From positions 10,693 to 20,030 of the forward strand of contig HF986892.1 in the NCBI GenBank assembly GCA_000431075.1: DNA of 9,338 nucleotides. The letters are read 5' to 3'. A model generated the notes under the pieces. The model was not told the DNA's origin, searched no databases, and saw only the letters and a list, made by a program, of their open reading frames with translations. Numbering within the stretch: position 1 is the stretch's first letter; the number at the start of each line of letters is the position of its first letter. A program made the translations under genes and the position numbers. Positions 1 through 6,780 of the stretch are shown here, piece after piece. The stretch is from Firmicutes bacterium CAG:555. Its GTDB lineage: Bacteria; Bacillota; Clostridia; Oscillospirales; Oscillospiraceae.

Positions 1-2
1 AG

Positions 3-101
3 AAATGCGGCGGTCATTCCGACAGCCGTGAGCTGGGACTTCCCGTGACAGACAGCGGCCTTGTCCTGCCTTGCGGAGCGACCTGCCGCTGGGAGAAATA
101 A
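3..101 (+). CDS. C-terminal end of an unrecognised cysteine-containing protein (5' partial)
   Basis: An open frame runs in from the left edge and stops at TAA 99-101, giving the last 32 residues of a protein whose start lies outside the window. The tail begins KCGGHSDSRELGLPV and ends LPCGATCRWEK. It has three cysteines (CGG at the left edge, then CxxxC near the end) plus one His, a spacing that could bind a metal or an Fe-S cluster, though this is speculation. The other two + frames close within the first 50 bases, so this is the only credible reading. It ends 3 bases before the ecfA1 start, which suggests the same operon. It does not resemble the end of ribosomal protein L17, the common gene upstream of ecfA1 in Firmicutes. 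I do not recognise the family. Confidence 0.6.
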   Translation, partial: KCGGHSDSRELGLPVTDSGLVLPCGATCRWEK

Positions 102-104
102 TAA

Positions 105-938
105 ATGAGTTCAGTTATAAAAATAGAAAACCTGCATTACACCTACCCGGGTGACGATGTCGAGAGCCTCAAGGGTGTGAGCTTGGAAATTGAGCGGGGC
201 AGCTTTGTCGCCGTACTCGGACATAACGGCTCGGGCAAGTCGACGCTTGCAAAGCACCTGAATGCCATATTGCTGCCCACCGAGGGCAAGGTGCTGATCG
301 ACGGTATCGACACCGCCGATGAGAATAATTTGCTGAAAATTCGCAGCACAGTGGGGATGGTGTTCCAAAACCCCGATAATCAGATAGTCGCAAATGTCGT
401 TGAGGACGATGTGGCCTTTGCACCGGAGAATTTAGGCGTTGAACCGGCGGAAATTCGTGAGCGGGTGGACAATGCGCTCAAGGCCGTCGATATGTATGAG
501 TTCAGGCTCCATGCTCCGCACCTTTTGTCCGGCGGACAGAAGCAGCGTGTCGCCATAGCGGGCGTTATCGCCATGCAGCCGGAGGTCATTGTTCTCGACG
601 AGCCGACCGCCATGCTCGACCCCAAGGGTCGCCGTGAGGTCATCGACACGGTCACGAAGCTTTGCCGTGAAAAGGGCATAACCATCGTATTGATAACGCA
701 TCATATGTCCGAGTGCATAGATGCAGACAGGCTCATCGTCATGTCAAACGGCGATGTTGTCGCCGACGGAACGCCGCAGGAGGTGTTCTCGCAGGTCGAG
801 CTCATGCACAGCGAGGGGCTTGCCGTTCCGGCAACGACGGAGCTCATGTGGCAGCTCAACAAAAAAGGCTTTAATCTGCCGCTGACGGCGCTCGGCATTG
901 CCGACTGCGCAGAACAAATCGCAAAGGAAATAGGATAA
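105..938 (+). CDS. ecfA1: ECF transporter energy-coupling ATPase EcfA1 (CbiO1 type)
   Basis: This is one of the two cytoplasmic ABC ATPases of a group II energy-coupling factor transporter. With EcfA2 it hydrolyses ATP to drive uptake of vitamins or metal ions through EcfT and exchangeable S components. The 277 residues are normal for the family. Visible motifs are Walker A GHNGSGKST (39-47), Q-loop FQNPDNQ (87-93), ABC signature LSGGQKQR (141-148), Walker B VIVLDEP (161-167), D-loop MLDP (170-173) and switch His199. The FQNPDNQ Q-loop is typical of EcfA1, whereas EcfA2 has FQ.PE.QLF, and gene order agrees. The C-terminal part (about 235-277) is the ECF-specific extension, with a GLAVP..TEL segment shared with EcfA2. 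The start is supported by GGGAG at 91-95, nine bases upstream. The substrate cannot be inferred because the S component sets it. Confidence 0.96.
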   Translation: MSSVIKIENLHYTYPGDDVESLKGVSLEIERGSFVAVLGHNGSGKSTLAKHLNAILLPTEGKVLIDGIDTADENNLLKIRSTVGMVFQNPDNQIVANVVEDDVAFAPENLGVEPAEIRERVDNALKAVDMYEFRLHAPHLLSGGQKQRVAIAGVIAMQPEVIVLDEPTAMLDPKGRREVIDTVTKLCREKGITIVLITHHMSECIDADRLIVMSNGDVVADGTPQEVFSQVELMHSEGLAVPATTELMWQLNKKGFNLPLTALGIADCAEQIAKEIG

Positions 939-944
939 CAAACC

Positions 945-1802
945 ATGTCAGATATTAAGGTGAGCGGCCTGCGCCATGTTTACAGTGCGGGCACGCCCTT
1001 TGAAAAGGTCGCAATAGACGACATAAATATTGAGATACCGCACGGCCAGTTCGTGGGACTTATCGGTCACACGGGCTCGGGCAAGTCGACTTTTATCCAG
1101 CACCTGAACGCTCTGCTGAAGCCGACATCCGGCAAGATAACCGTTGACGGCGAGGACATAAACGCCGACAAAATCTCGGCTAAGAATGTCCGCTACAAGG
1201 TCGGACTTGTGTTCCAGTACCCGGAGTATCAGCTTTTTGAGGAGACGGTGTATGCCGATATCGCCTTCGGCCCCAAGAACATGGGACTGAGCGCGACAGA
1301 GATAGACGAGCGCGTGCGTGAAGCGGCACACTTTGTCGGCGTGACGGACGAGCAGTTTGAAAAATCGCCGCTCGAGCTTTCCGGCGGTCAGAAGCGCAGG
1401 GTCGCAATTGCCGGCGTTATCGCCATGCGCCCGGGCGTTCTCATCCTCGACGAGCCGACGGCGGGACTTGATCCCGCAGGCTGCGAGCAAATTCTGCGCA
1501 ACATCTGTGACTATCGCACGCAGACCGGCTCAACGGTCATCATCGTGAGCCACAGCATGGACGATGTCGCACGACTTGCCGATCGCCTTGTTGTGTTTAA
1601 CCACGGCGGTATCCGCTTTGACGGCACGCCCGAGGAGGTCTTTTCTCAGCCTGAGGAGCTGCGGAGCATCGGCCTTGCCGTTCCGGCGGCAACGGAGCTT
1701 GCCATGGAGCTTAAAAAGCTCGGACTGAAGCTTCCGAACTCCATCTACACCAACGAGCAGCTTGAAAAAGCCCTCGTGGCGCTTAAAAGGAGGGGTGAGT
1801 GA
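945..1802 (+). CDS. ecfA2: ECF transporter energy-coupling ATPase EcfA2 (CbiO2 type)
   Basis: This is the second ATPase of the ECF module, expected to form the EcfA1-EcfA2 heterodimer on the inner face of the membrane. The 285 residues carry Walker A GHTGSGKST (41-49), Q-loop FQYPEYQLF (90-98, the EcfA2 form), ABC signature LSGGQKRR (145-152), Walker B VLILDEP (165-171), D-loop GLDP (174-177) and switch His203. Both sites look intact, so both subunits should be active. The C-terminal extension again has GLAVPAATEL and ends in a basic, helical tail. The gene begins six bases after the ecfA1 stop, with AGGA at 932-935 as a modest ribosome binding site. Its own stop lies in a TGATG junction with ecfT, which suggests translational coupling. 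Confidence 0.96.
   Translation: MSDIKVSGLRHVYSAGTPFEKVAIDDINIEIPHGQFVGLIGHTGSGKSTFIQHLNALLKPTSGKITVDGEDINADKISAKNVRYKVGLVFQYPEYQLFEETVYADIAFGPKNMGLSATEIDERVREAAHFVGVTDEQFEKSPLELSGGQKRRVAIAGVIAMRPGVLILDEPTAGLDPAGCEQILRNICDYRTQTGSTVIIVSHSMDDVARLADRLVVFNHGGIRFDGTPEEVFSQPEELRSIGLAVPAATELAMELKKLGLKLPNSIYTNEQLEKALVALKRRGE
1787..1795 (+). promoter_or_regulatory. Ribosome binding site that sets the ecfT start
   Basis: AAGGAGGGG lies at the 3' end of ecfA2. It is about eight bases from ATG 1802 but only about five from the in-frame GTG 1799. The spacing favours ATG 1802, which also gives the common TGATG stop-start junction. Confidence 0.75.
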
Positions 1803-2599
1803 TGCTTAAAGACATAACCTTAGGCCAGTATTTCCCCGGCGACACCGTCGCCCATCGCTTGGACCCGAGAACGAAGCTCCTGCTCGTCATCGTCTACATC
1901 GTCGGACTGTTTAACGCCGTCGGCTGGTGGAGCTACGCATTTGTCGTTGTCATCACTGGGCTGTGCATGGCGGTGTCGAAAATTCGCCCCGCTGCAGCGT
2001 TCAAGGGTCTAAAGCCCGTTATATTCATCATCATCCTGACGGCGCTTTTAAACATTTTCTACACCAAGGGCACGCCTATAATCGAGGGATGGATAATCAC
2101 TTGGGAGGGCATTGAAAAGGCGGTCATGATGTCGGTGAGGATAATCCTCCTCATCGTCGGTACCTTCCTTCTGACCTACACCACGAGCCCCATCGCACTC
2201 ACCGACGGCCTTGAGATACTGCTCAATCCCTTGAAGAAAATCAAAGTGCCCGTGCACGAGATGAGCATGATGATGAGCATGGCGCTGCGCTTTATCCCGA
2301 CGCTCATCGAGGAGACGGACAAGATAATGTCCGCCCAGAAGGCGAGAGGCGCAGACTTTGAGACCGGCAATCTCATGCAAAGGGCAAAGGCGCTGCTGCC
2401 GATACTCGTGCCGCTGTTTGTCTCGTCCTTCCGCAGGGCAGACGAGCTCGCCGTTGCCATGGAAAGCCGCTGCTACCACGGCGGCAAGGGCAGAACGAGG
2501 ATGAAAACGCTCAGGATGCAGGGCATCGACTTTTTGGCACTATTCCTTGGCGCTGCGTTCCTGGCGGCCATATTCGTATTGAAGAAATTCGGACTGTAA
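1802..2599 (+). CDS. ecfT: ECF transporter transmembrane scaffold EcfT
   Basis: EcfT is the membrane T component that transmits ATPase movement to the S component. Starting at ATG 1802 it has 265 residues, usual for the family; an in-frame GTG at 1799 would add one residue but sits too near the ribosome binding site. Near the N-terminus is DPRTK (21-25), a typical EcfT entry motif. Hydrophobic segments fall around 26-40, 44-59, 72-88, 108-126, 195-210 and 243-260. The cytoplasmic coupling helices show the two short motifs that dock on the ATPases: ARG (181-183, within AQKARG) and a second at SRC (222-224, within AMESRCY) in place of ARG. Conservation around both is otherwise good. The overlap with ecfA2 and its place after both ATPases match the shared ECF module of Gram-positive bacteria. 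No S-component gene is present in the window. Confidence 0.95.
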   Translation: MLKDITLGQYFPGDTVAHRLDPRTKLLLVIVYIVGLFNAVGWWSYAFVVVITGLCMAVSKIRPAAAFKGLKPVIFIIILTALLNIFYTKGTPIIEGWIITWEGIEKAVMMSVRIILLIVGTFLLTYTTSPIALTDGLEILLNPLKKIKVPVHEMSMMMSMALRFIPTLIEETDKIMSAQKARGADFETGNLMQRAKALLPILVPLFVSSFRRADELAVAMESRCYHGGKGRTRMKTLRMQGIDFLALFLGAAFLAAIFVLKKFGL

Positions 2600-2602
2600 G
2601 CT

Positions 2603-3370
2603 ATGAGAAATATCGCCCTGAAAATCAGATATGACGGCAGCAGATACCACGGCTGGCAGGTGCAGAAAACAGAGATCTCCGTGTGCCAAACGGTGCAGGA
2701 GGCGCTGAGTAAAATTTGCGGACATGCGGTCAAGGTCACCGGCTGCGGACGCACGGATGCCGGTGTGCATGCACTAAACTACTGTGCAAACTTCCGCACC
2801 GACTGCCGCATACCCATCGACCGCTTTGCACTGGCGGCAAACTCCCGCCTGCCGGACGACATTGCGGTGCTCGATGCCGTTGAGGTTCCGGACGAGTTTA
2901 ACGCCATTTCCTCCTGCATAAAAAAGGAGTACATCTATAAAATCTATAACAGCAATATCCGAGATCCGTTCTTGGAAAAGCGAGCCTGCTTTTACCCGTC
3001 GAGCCTTGATATCGAGCTGATGAAGCGGGCGGCAACGGCCTTTGAGGGCACACATGATTTTGCGGCCGTGCGCTCACTCGGCACGGAGACAAAAACCACC
3101 GTGCGCACCGTCTATTGGTGCAGGGCGGAAAAGGAGGGCGACCTCATAACGGTGTCTGTTTGCGCCGACGGATTTTTGTACAACATGTGCCGTGCCATGG
3201 TCGGCACGATGGTCTACGCATCCTACGGCAAGATATTGCCAGAGGATATCCCGCACCTGCTTGAGATAGGCGACCGCAGACTCACGGGGCCTACCATGCC
3301 GCCGCAGGGACTGTACCTGAACCGTGTTTGGTATGACGGCCCTGCCGGACAAATGATGATAAAGGACTAA
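2603..3370 (+). CDS. truA: tRNA pseudouridine(38-40) synthase TruA
   Basis: TruA converts uridine to pseudouridine at positions 38, 39 and 40 of the anticodon arm of many tRNAs, using a catalytic aspartate and no cofactor. The 255 residues are normal length. The N-terminus has the family pattern KIRYDGSRYHGWQ (7-19), and the catalytic motif GCGRTDAGVHA (47-57) places the nucleophile at Asp52; Cys48 replaces the more usual Ala. Further on are the KKEYIYKI strand (about 109-116), the second-half motif FLYNMCRAMVG and the C-terminal GLYLNRVWYD, all typical. The gene starts three bases after ecfT ends. No good Shine-Dalgarno sequence is visible before ATG 2603, so it is probably translated by coupling to ecfT. 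Truncation is excluded because both halves of the fold are present. Confidence 0.96.
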   Translation: MRNIALKIRYDGSRYHGWQVQKTEISVCQTVQEALSKICGHAVKVTGCGRTDAGVHALNYCANFRTDCRIPIDRFALAANSRLPDDIAVLDAVEVPDEFNAISSCIKKEYIYKIYNSNIRDPFLEKRACFYPSSLDIELMKRAATAFEGTHDFAAVRSLGTETKTTVRTVYWCRAEKEGDLITVSVCADGFLYNMCRAMVGTMVYASYGKILPEDIPHLLEIGDRRLTGPTMPPQGLYLNRVWYDGPAGQMMIKD

Positions 3371-3372
3371 CG

Positions 3373-4386
3373 ATGAAGAAACTGACTATTGCCGCCGTGC
3401 TGGCGCTGAGCATAGCTCTGACCGGCTGCACGGCCGAAAAGCCGATCGAAAGCTTTTATATCGGAACGGGAGCGCACCAGTGCTACGCCGCCGTCGGCGA
3501 CAGCCTCATGACAGCCACCACCACGAGCGTCAGAGTATTTGACGCAAAGGGCGAAGCGGTGCTTGATAAGTCCTGCGAATTTAAATATCCCGCCATGAGC
3601 GAAAACGCAGATAATGCAGTCGTGTACGATATCGGCGGTACGAATGTCGTGTACCTCGACGGCTCTGCGCTCGATGCAAAAAACAATATAATCTCCGCCG
3701 ACCTCAGCCGAAGCGGCCGCTTGGCGCTGTGCACCGAGGAGGCGGGCTACAAGGGCTCCGTCACTGTGTACTCGGCGGATAAGACCGAGGTGTATAAGTG
3801 GCTCTCGGCCGATAACTGGGTCGTCAAGGCGGCGGTATCGCCGGAGGGCACACGGCTTGCGGTGCTGGTTTCGGGCGAAAACGGCAGCATCGTCAAGTTC
3901 TTTAAGCTCGACAGCACCGATGAGCAAGGCTCGTTTGCAGCCGATCAGGCGGTTTTCAACGATATCTGCTGGTTGGGCGAAAGAGTGTGCTGTATAGCTT
4001 CGGATAGGCTGTATTTCTGCTCCGATACCGGCAAAGCCGAGGGCGAATATTCCTTTGACGGCAACTTCTTGGACATGTTTGCTGTCTGCGGCGACAACAT
4101 CGTTTTGGAGCTGCGAGCGCACAGCTATGGCGGGGCGGGAACACTCGTCAGCATCGACAGCTCCGCAAACCTTGTCGGCACGGCCAAGCCCGGTGCGGAG
4201 ATAGAGACCTTCGACTTCTCAAACGGCAAACTCCTTTGCCTTACGCAGAGTAAGCTGCTGTGCTATGATGATAGCTTGAGCCTTGGGTTTGAAGCTGAGC
4301 AGGCCGGCGCACAAACTGCGCTTCTCAGGTCAAGCGATGCCGTGCTCATATCCGGCACGGAGGTCAGAACGACCGACATAAATTAG
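3373..4386 (+). CDS. Predicted lipoprotein with beta-propeller-like repeats (DUF5711-like)
   Basis: This is a 337-residue protein with a clear lipoprotein signal: two lysines at the N-terminus, a hydrophobic stretch (5-15) and lipobox LTGC (16-19), so Cys19 should be lipidated and the mature protein anchored outside the membrane. The rest is beta-rich, with recurring strand patterns such as ISADLSRSGRLALC (107-120) followed by GSVTVYS (128-134), and VKAAVSPEGTRLAVLV (151-166) followed by VKFFKLD (174-180). These resemble blades of a WD40/YVTN-like propeller and, from memory, the clostridial DUF5711 family. No catalytic motif is seen. Unusually, ten cysteines follow the lipobox (37, 68, 120, 199, 206, 207, 216, 239, 289, 297). 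The gene begins two bases after truA, with AAAGGA at 3361-3366 six bases before ATG. It probably ends the ecf-truA operon. Function is unknown. Confidence 0.82.
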   Translation: MKKLTIAAVLALSIALTGCTAEKPIESFYIGTGAHQCYAAVGDSLMTATTTSVRVFDAKGEAVLDKSCEFKYPAMSENADNAVVYDIGGTNVVYLDGSALDAKNNIISADLSRSGRLALCTEEAGYKGSVTVYSADKTEVYKWLSADNWVVKAAVSPEGTRLAVLVSGENGSIVKFFKLDSTDEQGSFAADQAVFNDICWLGERVCCIASDRLYFCSDTGKAEGEYSFDGNFLDMFAVCGDNIVLELRAHSYGGAGTLVSIDSSANLVGTAKPGAEIETFDFSNGKLLCLTQSKLLCYDDSLSLGFEAEQAGAQTALLRSSDAVLISGTEVRTTDIN

Positions 4387-4440
4387 TAAATTTAAGCAAT
4401 AATCATATATGTATTTACAACCTAAAAAGGGGGTACAACC
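4387..4440 (+). promoter_or_regulatory. AT-rich gap, likely promoter and 5' leader of the clpE operon
   Basis: This 54-base gap is the longest full intergenic space in the window and is far richer in A and T than the genes around it. It holds the palindrome CATATATG at 4404-4411. TATATG (4406-4411) or TATGTA (4408-4413) could serve as a -10 element, but no convincing -35 is visible. GTAAAT (4386-4391) and ATTTAC (4413-4418) could pair into a weak AT-only stem with a 21-base loop. There is no GC-rich hairpin with a T run, so the preceding operon may read through. The tandem GGTCAAA heptads of a CtsR operator, which control clpE in Bacillus, are absent. Confidence 0.4.
4429..4433 (+). promoter_or_regulatory. 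Ribosome binding site of clpE
   Basis: A run of five G after A-rich sequence (AAAAAGGGGG) ends seven bases before ATG 4441. It supports that start over the in-frame ATG at 4453, which would be 19 bases away and leave only one residue before the first zinc-binding cysteine. Confidence 0.7.
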
Positions 4441-6780
4441 ATGCAAGTAAAAATGTGTTCACGCTGCGGTAAAAATGTGGCTGTCGTGTTTATCACGAAG
4501 ATGGAGGGCAACGAGACGAAGAACGAAGGGCTTTGCCTCAAGTGCGCCCGTGAACTGCATATAAAGCCCGTCGACGAGATGATGGAGAAGATGGGCATTT
4601 CCGATGAGGACCTTGATAGCCTGAGCGGCGACATGATGAATGCCCTCAACGGCGTTGAGAGCCTCATGGACATTGACGGCACTTCCGATGACTCGGATGA
4701 TGACGGCAAGACCGCTACATTCCCGTTTTTAAACCGCCTTTTCGGCGGTCAGAACGGCCAAAACGCCAACAACACTCCCGAGGGCGGTGCGGAAGCACCC
4801 AAGGATAAGCCCGAGGGCACCAGACCGGCAAAGAAAAAGTTTTTGGATAACTACTGCATCAACCTCACCGACCGTGCAAGAGCAGGCAAGCTCGATAATA
4901 TGATAGGCCGTGAGGAAGAGCTTGAGCGGGTAATTCAGATACTCAACCGCCGCCAGAAGAACAATCCCTGCCTCATCGGCGAGCCCGGCGTCGGCAAGAC
5001 CGCCGTGGCCGAGGGCCTTGCCCAGCGCATAGCAATGGACAAGGTGCCTTATAAGCTGCGCAACAAGGAGGTCTACCTGCTTGACCTTACGGCTCTTGTT
5101 GCCGGAACGCAGTTCAGAGGCCAGTTTGAAAGCCGCATGAAGGGACTCATCGAGGAAATCCGCAAGCAGGGCAATGTCATTCTGGTCATCGATGAGGTGC
5201 ACAACATCGTCGGCGCAGGCGATGCCGAGGGCAGCATGAATGCGGCAAACATCCTGAAGCCCGCCCTGTCAAGAGGCGAGATACAGGTCATCGGTGCAAC
5301 GACCTTTGCCGAGTACCGCAAGCACATCGAAAAGGACACCGCACTTGAGCGCCGCTTCCAGCCCGTGACGATAAATGAGCCGTCGATACATGACAGCATC
5401 GAGATATTAAAGGGCATCAAGCACTATTACGAGGACTACCACGGCATCACCATCTCCGACGAGATGTGCGCCGAGGCAGTCAAGCTTTCCGAGCGTTATA
5501 TAACCGATCGCTTCCTGCCGGATAAGGCGATAGACCTTATCGATGAGGCAAGCTCGGATGTTAACCTAAAGGATAAGAATATAATCCGCCTTGCCGAGGC
5601 AAGAAAGGACCTTGACGATCTGCGCTTTGAGCGTGAAGCACTCATGAGCGCGGACGCACCCACCGACGGAGAGCTCACCGACGAGGTGCTCGACAAGCGC
5701 TATGAGCGCATAGCGGAGCTGAGAAGTAAGGAAATGCAGCGTGAGCAGGAGATAGCCTCGCTTGAGCTCGAGGGCAAGCCGGAGCTCACGATGGATAACC
5801 TTGCCCGCATAATCGAGCTTTGGACGAAGATACCGGCATCCTCCATCCGCGAGGATGAGTTTGAGCGCCTTGCCGAGCTTGGCGACAGACTGCGTGCACA
5901 CATCGTCGGTCAGGACGAGGCGGTCGATGCCGTTTGCGCCGCAATCAAGCGCAGCCGCATAGGCTTAAAGGCAAAGCGCAAGCCTACAAGCTTTATCTTT
6001 GTCGGCGGCACCGGTGTCGGTAAGACCGAGCTTGTAAAGCGCCTTGCGGCCGACCTTTTTGACAGTCCCGAGTCGCTTATAAGGCTCGATATGTCCGAGT
6101 TTATGGAGAAGTTCTCCGTTTCGAGGATCATCGGTTCGCCCCCGGGCTATGTCGGCTATGACGAGGCGGGCCAGCTCACCGAGAAGATACGCCGCAAGCC
6201 GTATTCGGTCGTCCTCTTTGACGAGATAGAAAAGGCGCATCCCGATGTTTTGAACATCCTTTTGCAGATACTTGACGACGGCAGGATAACCGATGCTCAG
6301 GGCAGGACGGTCAACTTTGAAAACACCGTCATCATCATGACCACCAATGCCGGCAGCAACACAAAAGGCGGCTCGCTCGGCTTCGGCGGCAGCCTGAACG
6401 ACATGGGCAGGGAGCGTGCGCTCAAGGCGCTCAACGAGTTCCTGCGCCCCGAGTTTATAAACCGTGTCGATGAGATAGTCTACTTTAACCAGCTCACCGA
6501 GGAGAATTTCCGCTCCATCGCCGAGCTCATGCTCACAGAGGTCAAGGACGCTATCGCCGAGCGGGGCATTACGCTCAGCTGGAACGATACGCTTGTTGAT
6601 TACCTTGTTAAGCACAGCTACTCGGTCGCCTACGGCGCACGCAATCTGCGCAGGACGATACAGAAGGATGTCGAGGATGCGATAGCCGAAAAGGTCATTG
6701 AGCGCAGGGGTGAAAATGTTGCACGCATCAGACTCTCGGCTTCCGACGATAAGGTAAAGGTCGAGGTGAGAAAGTCATGA
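4441..6780 (+). CDS. clpE: ClpE-type AAA+ unfoldase with N-terminal zinc finger
   Basis: This is a Hsp100/Clp ATPase of 779 residues that unfolds proteins and most likely feeds them to ClpP in the cytoplasm. It lacks the double Clp_N repeat of ClpC and ClpB; instead it opens with a zinc finger of Cys6, Cys9, Cys32 and Cys35 in CX2C-X22-CX2C spacing, the ClpE hallmark. An acidic, disordered-looking linker follows (about 77-130). The first AAA+ domain has Walker A GEPGVGKT (180-187), pore loop GTQFRG (222-227), Walker B ILVIDE (247-252) and arginine finger Arg304-Arg305. A short UVR-like coiled coil occupies about 411-446. The second AAA+ domain has Walker A GGTGVGKT (522-529, Gly for the usual Pro), pore loop GSPPGYVGYDE (565-575), Walker B VVLFDE (590-595) and sensor 2 GARNLRR (732-738). 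LGF at 646-648 is the expected ClpP-docking tripeptide. No clpP, ctsR, mcsA or mcsB is nearby. The gene appears to head the second operon and overlaps the next by four bases. ClpC is the main alternative name, but the zinc finger argues against it. Confidence 0.9.
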   Translation: MQVKMCSRCGKNVAVVFITKMEGNETKNEGLCLKCARELHIKPVDEMMEKMGISDEDLDSLSGDMMNALNGVESLMDIDGTSDDSDDDGKTATFPFLNRLFGGQNGQNANNTPEGGAEAPKDKPEGTRPAKKKFLDNYCINLTDRARAGKLDNMIGREEELERVIQILNRRQKNNPCLIGEPGVGKTAVAEGLAQRIAMDKVPYKLRNKEVYLLDLTALVAGTQFRGQFESRMKGLIEEIRKQGNVILVIDEVHNIVGAGDAEGSMNAANILKPALSRGEIQVIGATTFAEYRKHIEKDTALERRFQPVTINEPSIHDSIEILKGIKHYYEDYHGITISDEMCAEAVKLSERYITDRFLPDKAIDLIDEASSDVNLKDKNIIRLAEARKDLDDLRFEREALMSADAPTDGELTDEVLDKRYERIAELRSKEMQREQEIASLELEGKPELTMDNLARIIELWTKIPASSIREDEFERLAELGDRLRAHIVGQDEAVDAVCAAIKRSRIGLKAKRKPTSFIFVGGTGVGKTELVKRLAADLFDSPESLIRLDMSEFMEKFSVSRIIGSPPGYVGYDEAGQLTEKIRRKPYSVVLFDEIEKAHPDVLNILLQILDDGRITDAQGRTVNFENTVIIMTTNAGSNTKGGSLGFGGSLNDMGRERALKALNEFLRPEFINRVDEIVYFNQLTEENFRSIAELMLTEVKDAIAERGITLSWNDTLVDYLVKHSYSVAYGARNLRRTIQKDVEDAIAEKVIERRGENVARIRLSASDDKVKVEVRKS

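Noticed and set aside
1799..1801. GTG as the start codon of ecfT
   Set aside because: It sits only about five bases from the AAGGAGGGG site, while ATG at 1802 has better spacing and forms the usual TGATG junction.
105..1802. ecfA1 and ecfA2 as a recent tandem duplication
   Set aside because: They share motifs and the GLAVP segment, but their Q-loops follow the separate EcfA1 and EcfA2 patterns and the sequences differ widely, so they are ancient paralogues.
3367..4122. Long antisense open frame of 251 codons opposite the lipoprotein gene
   Set aside because: It is a codon-bias shadow: the + strand gene has a lipobox, a ribosome binding site and operon spacing, while the antisense translation has no recognisable domain.
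4386..4418. GTAAAT/ATTTAC inverted repeat as a terminator
   Set aside because: The stem is six AT-dominated pairs with a 21-base loop and no T run after it, so it is far too weak for an intrinsic terminator.
4329..4440. CtsR-type operator upstream of clpE
   Set aside because: A GGTCAAG and a later GGTCAGA occur in the end of the lipoprotein gene, but they are not tandem heptads with three-base spacing and lie within coding sequence.
5965..6615. Antisense open frame of 216 codons inside clpE
   Set aside because: It lies opposite the highly conserved second AAA+ domain and has no recognisable motif of its own; other antisense frames (948-1490, 2048-2479, 6630-7172, 7536-8054) are rejected likewise.
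4441..6780. Naming the Clp ATPase ClpC or ClpB
   Set aside because: There is no Clp_N repeat domain and no long ClpB middle domain; the N-terminal CX2C-X22-CX2C finger and the ClpP-docking LGF fit ClpE.
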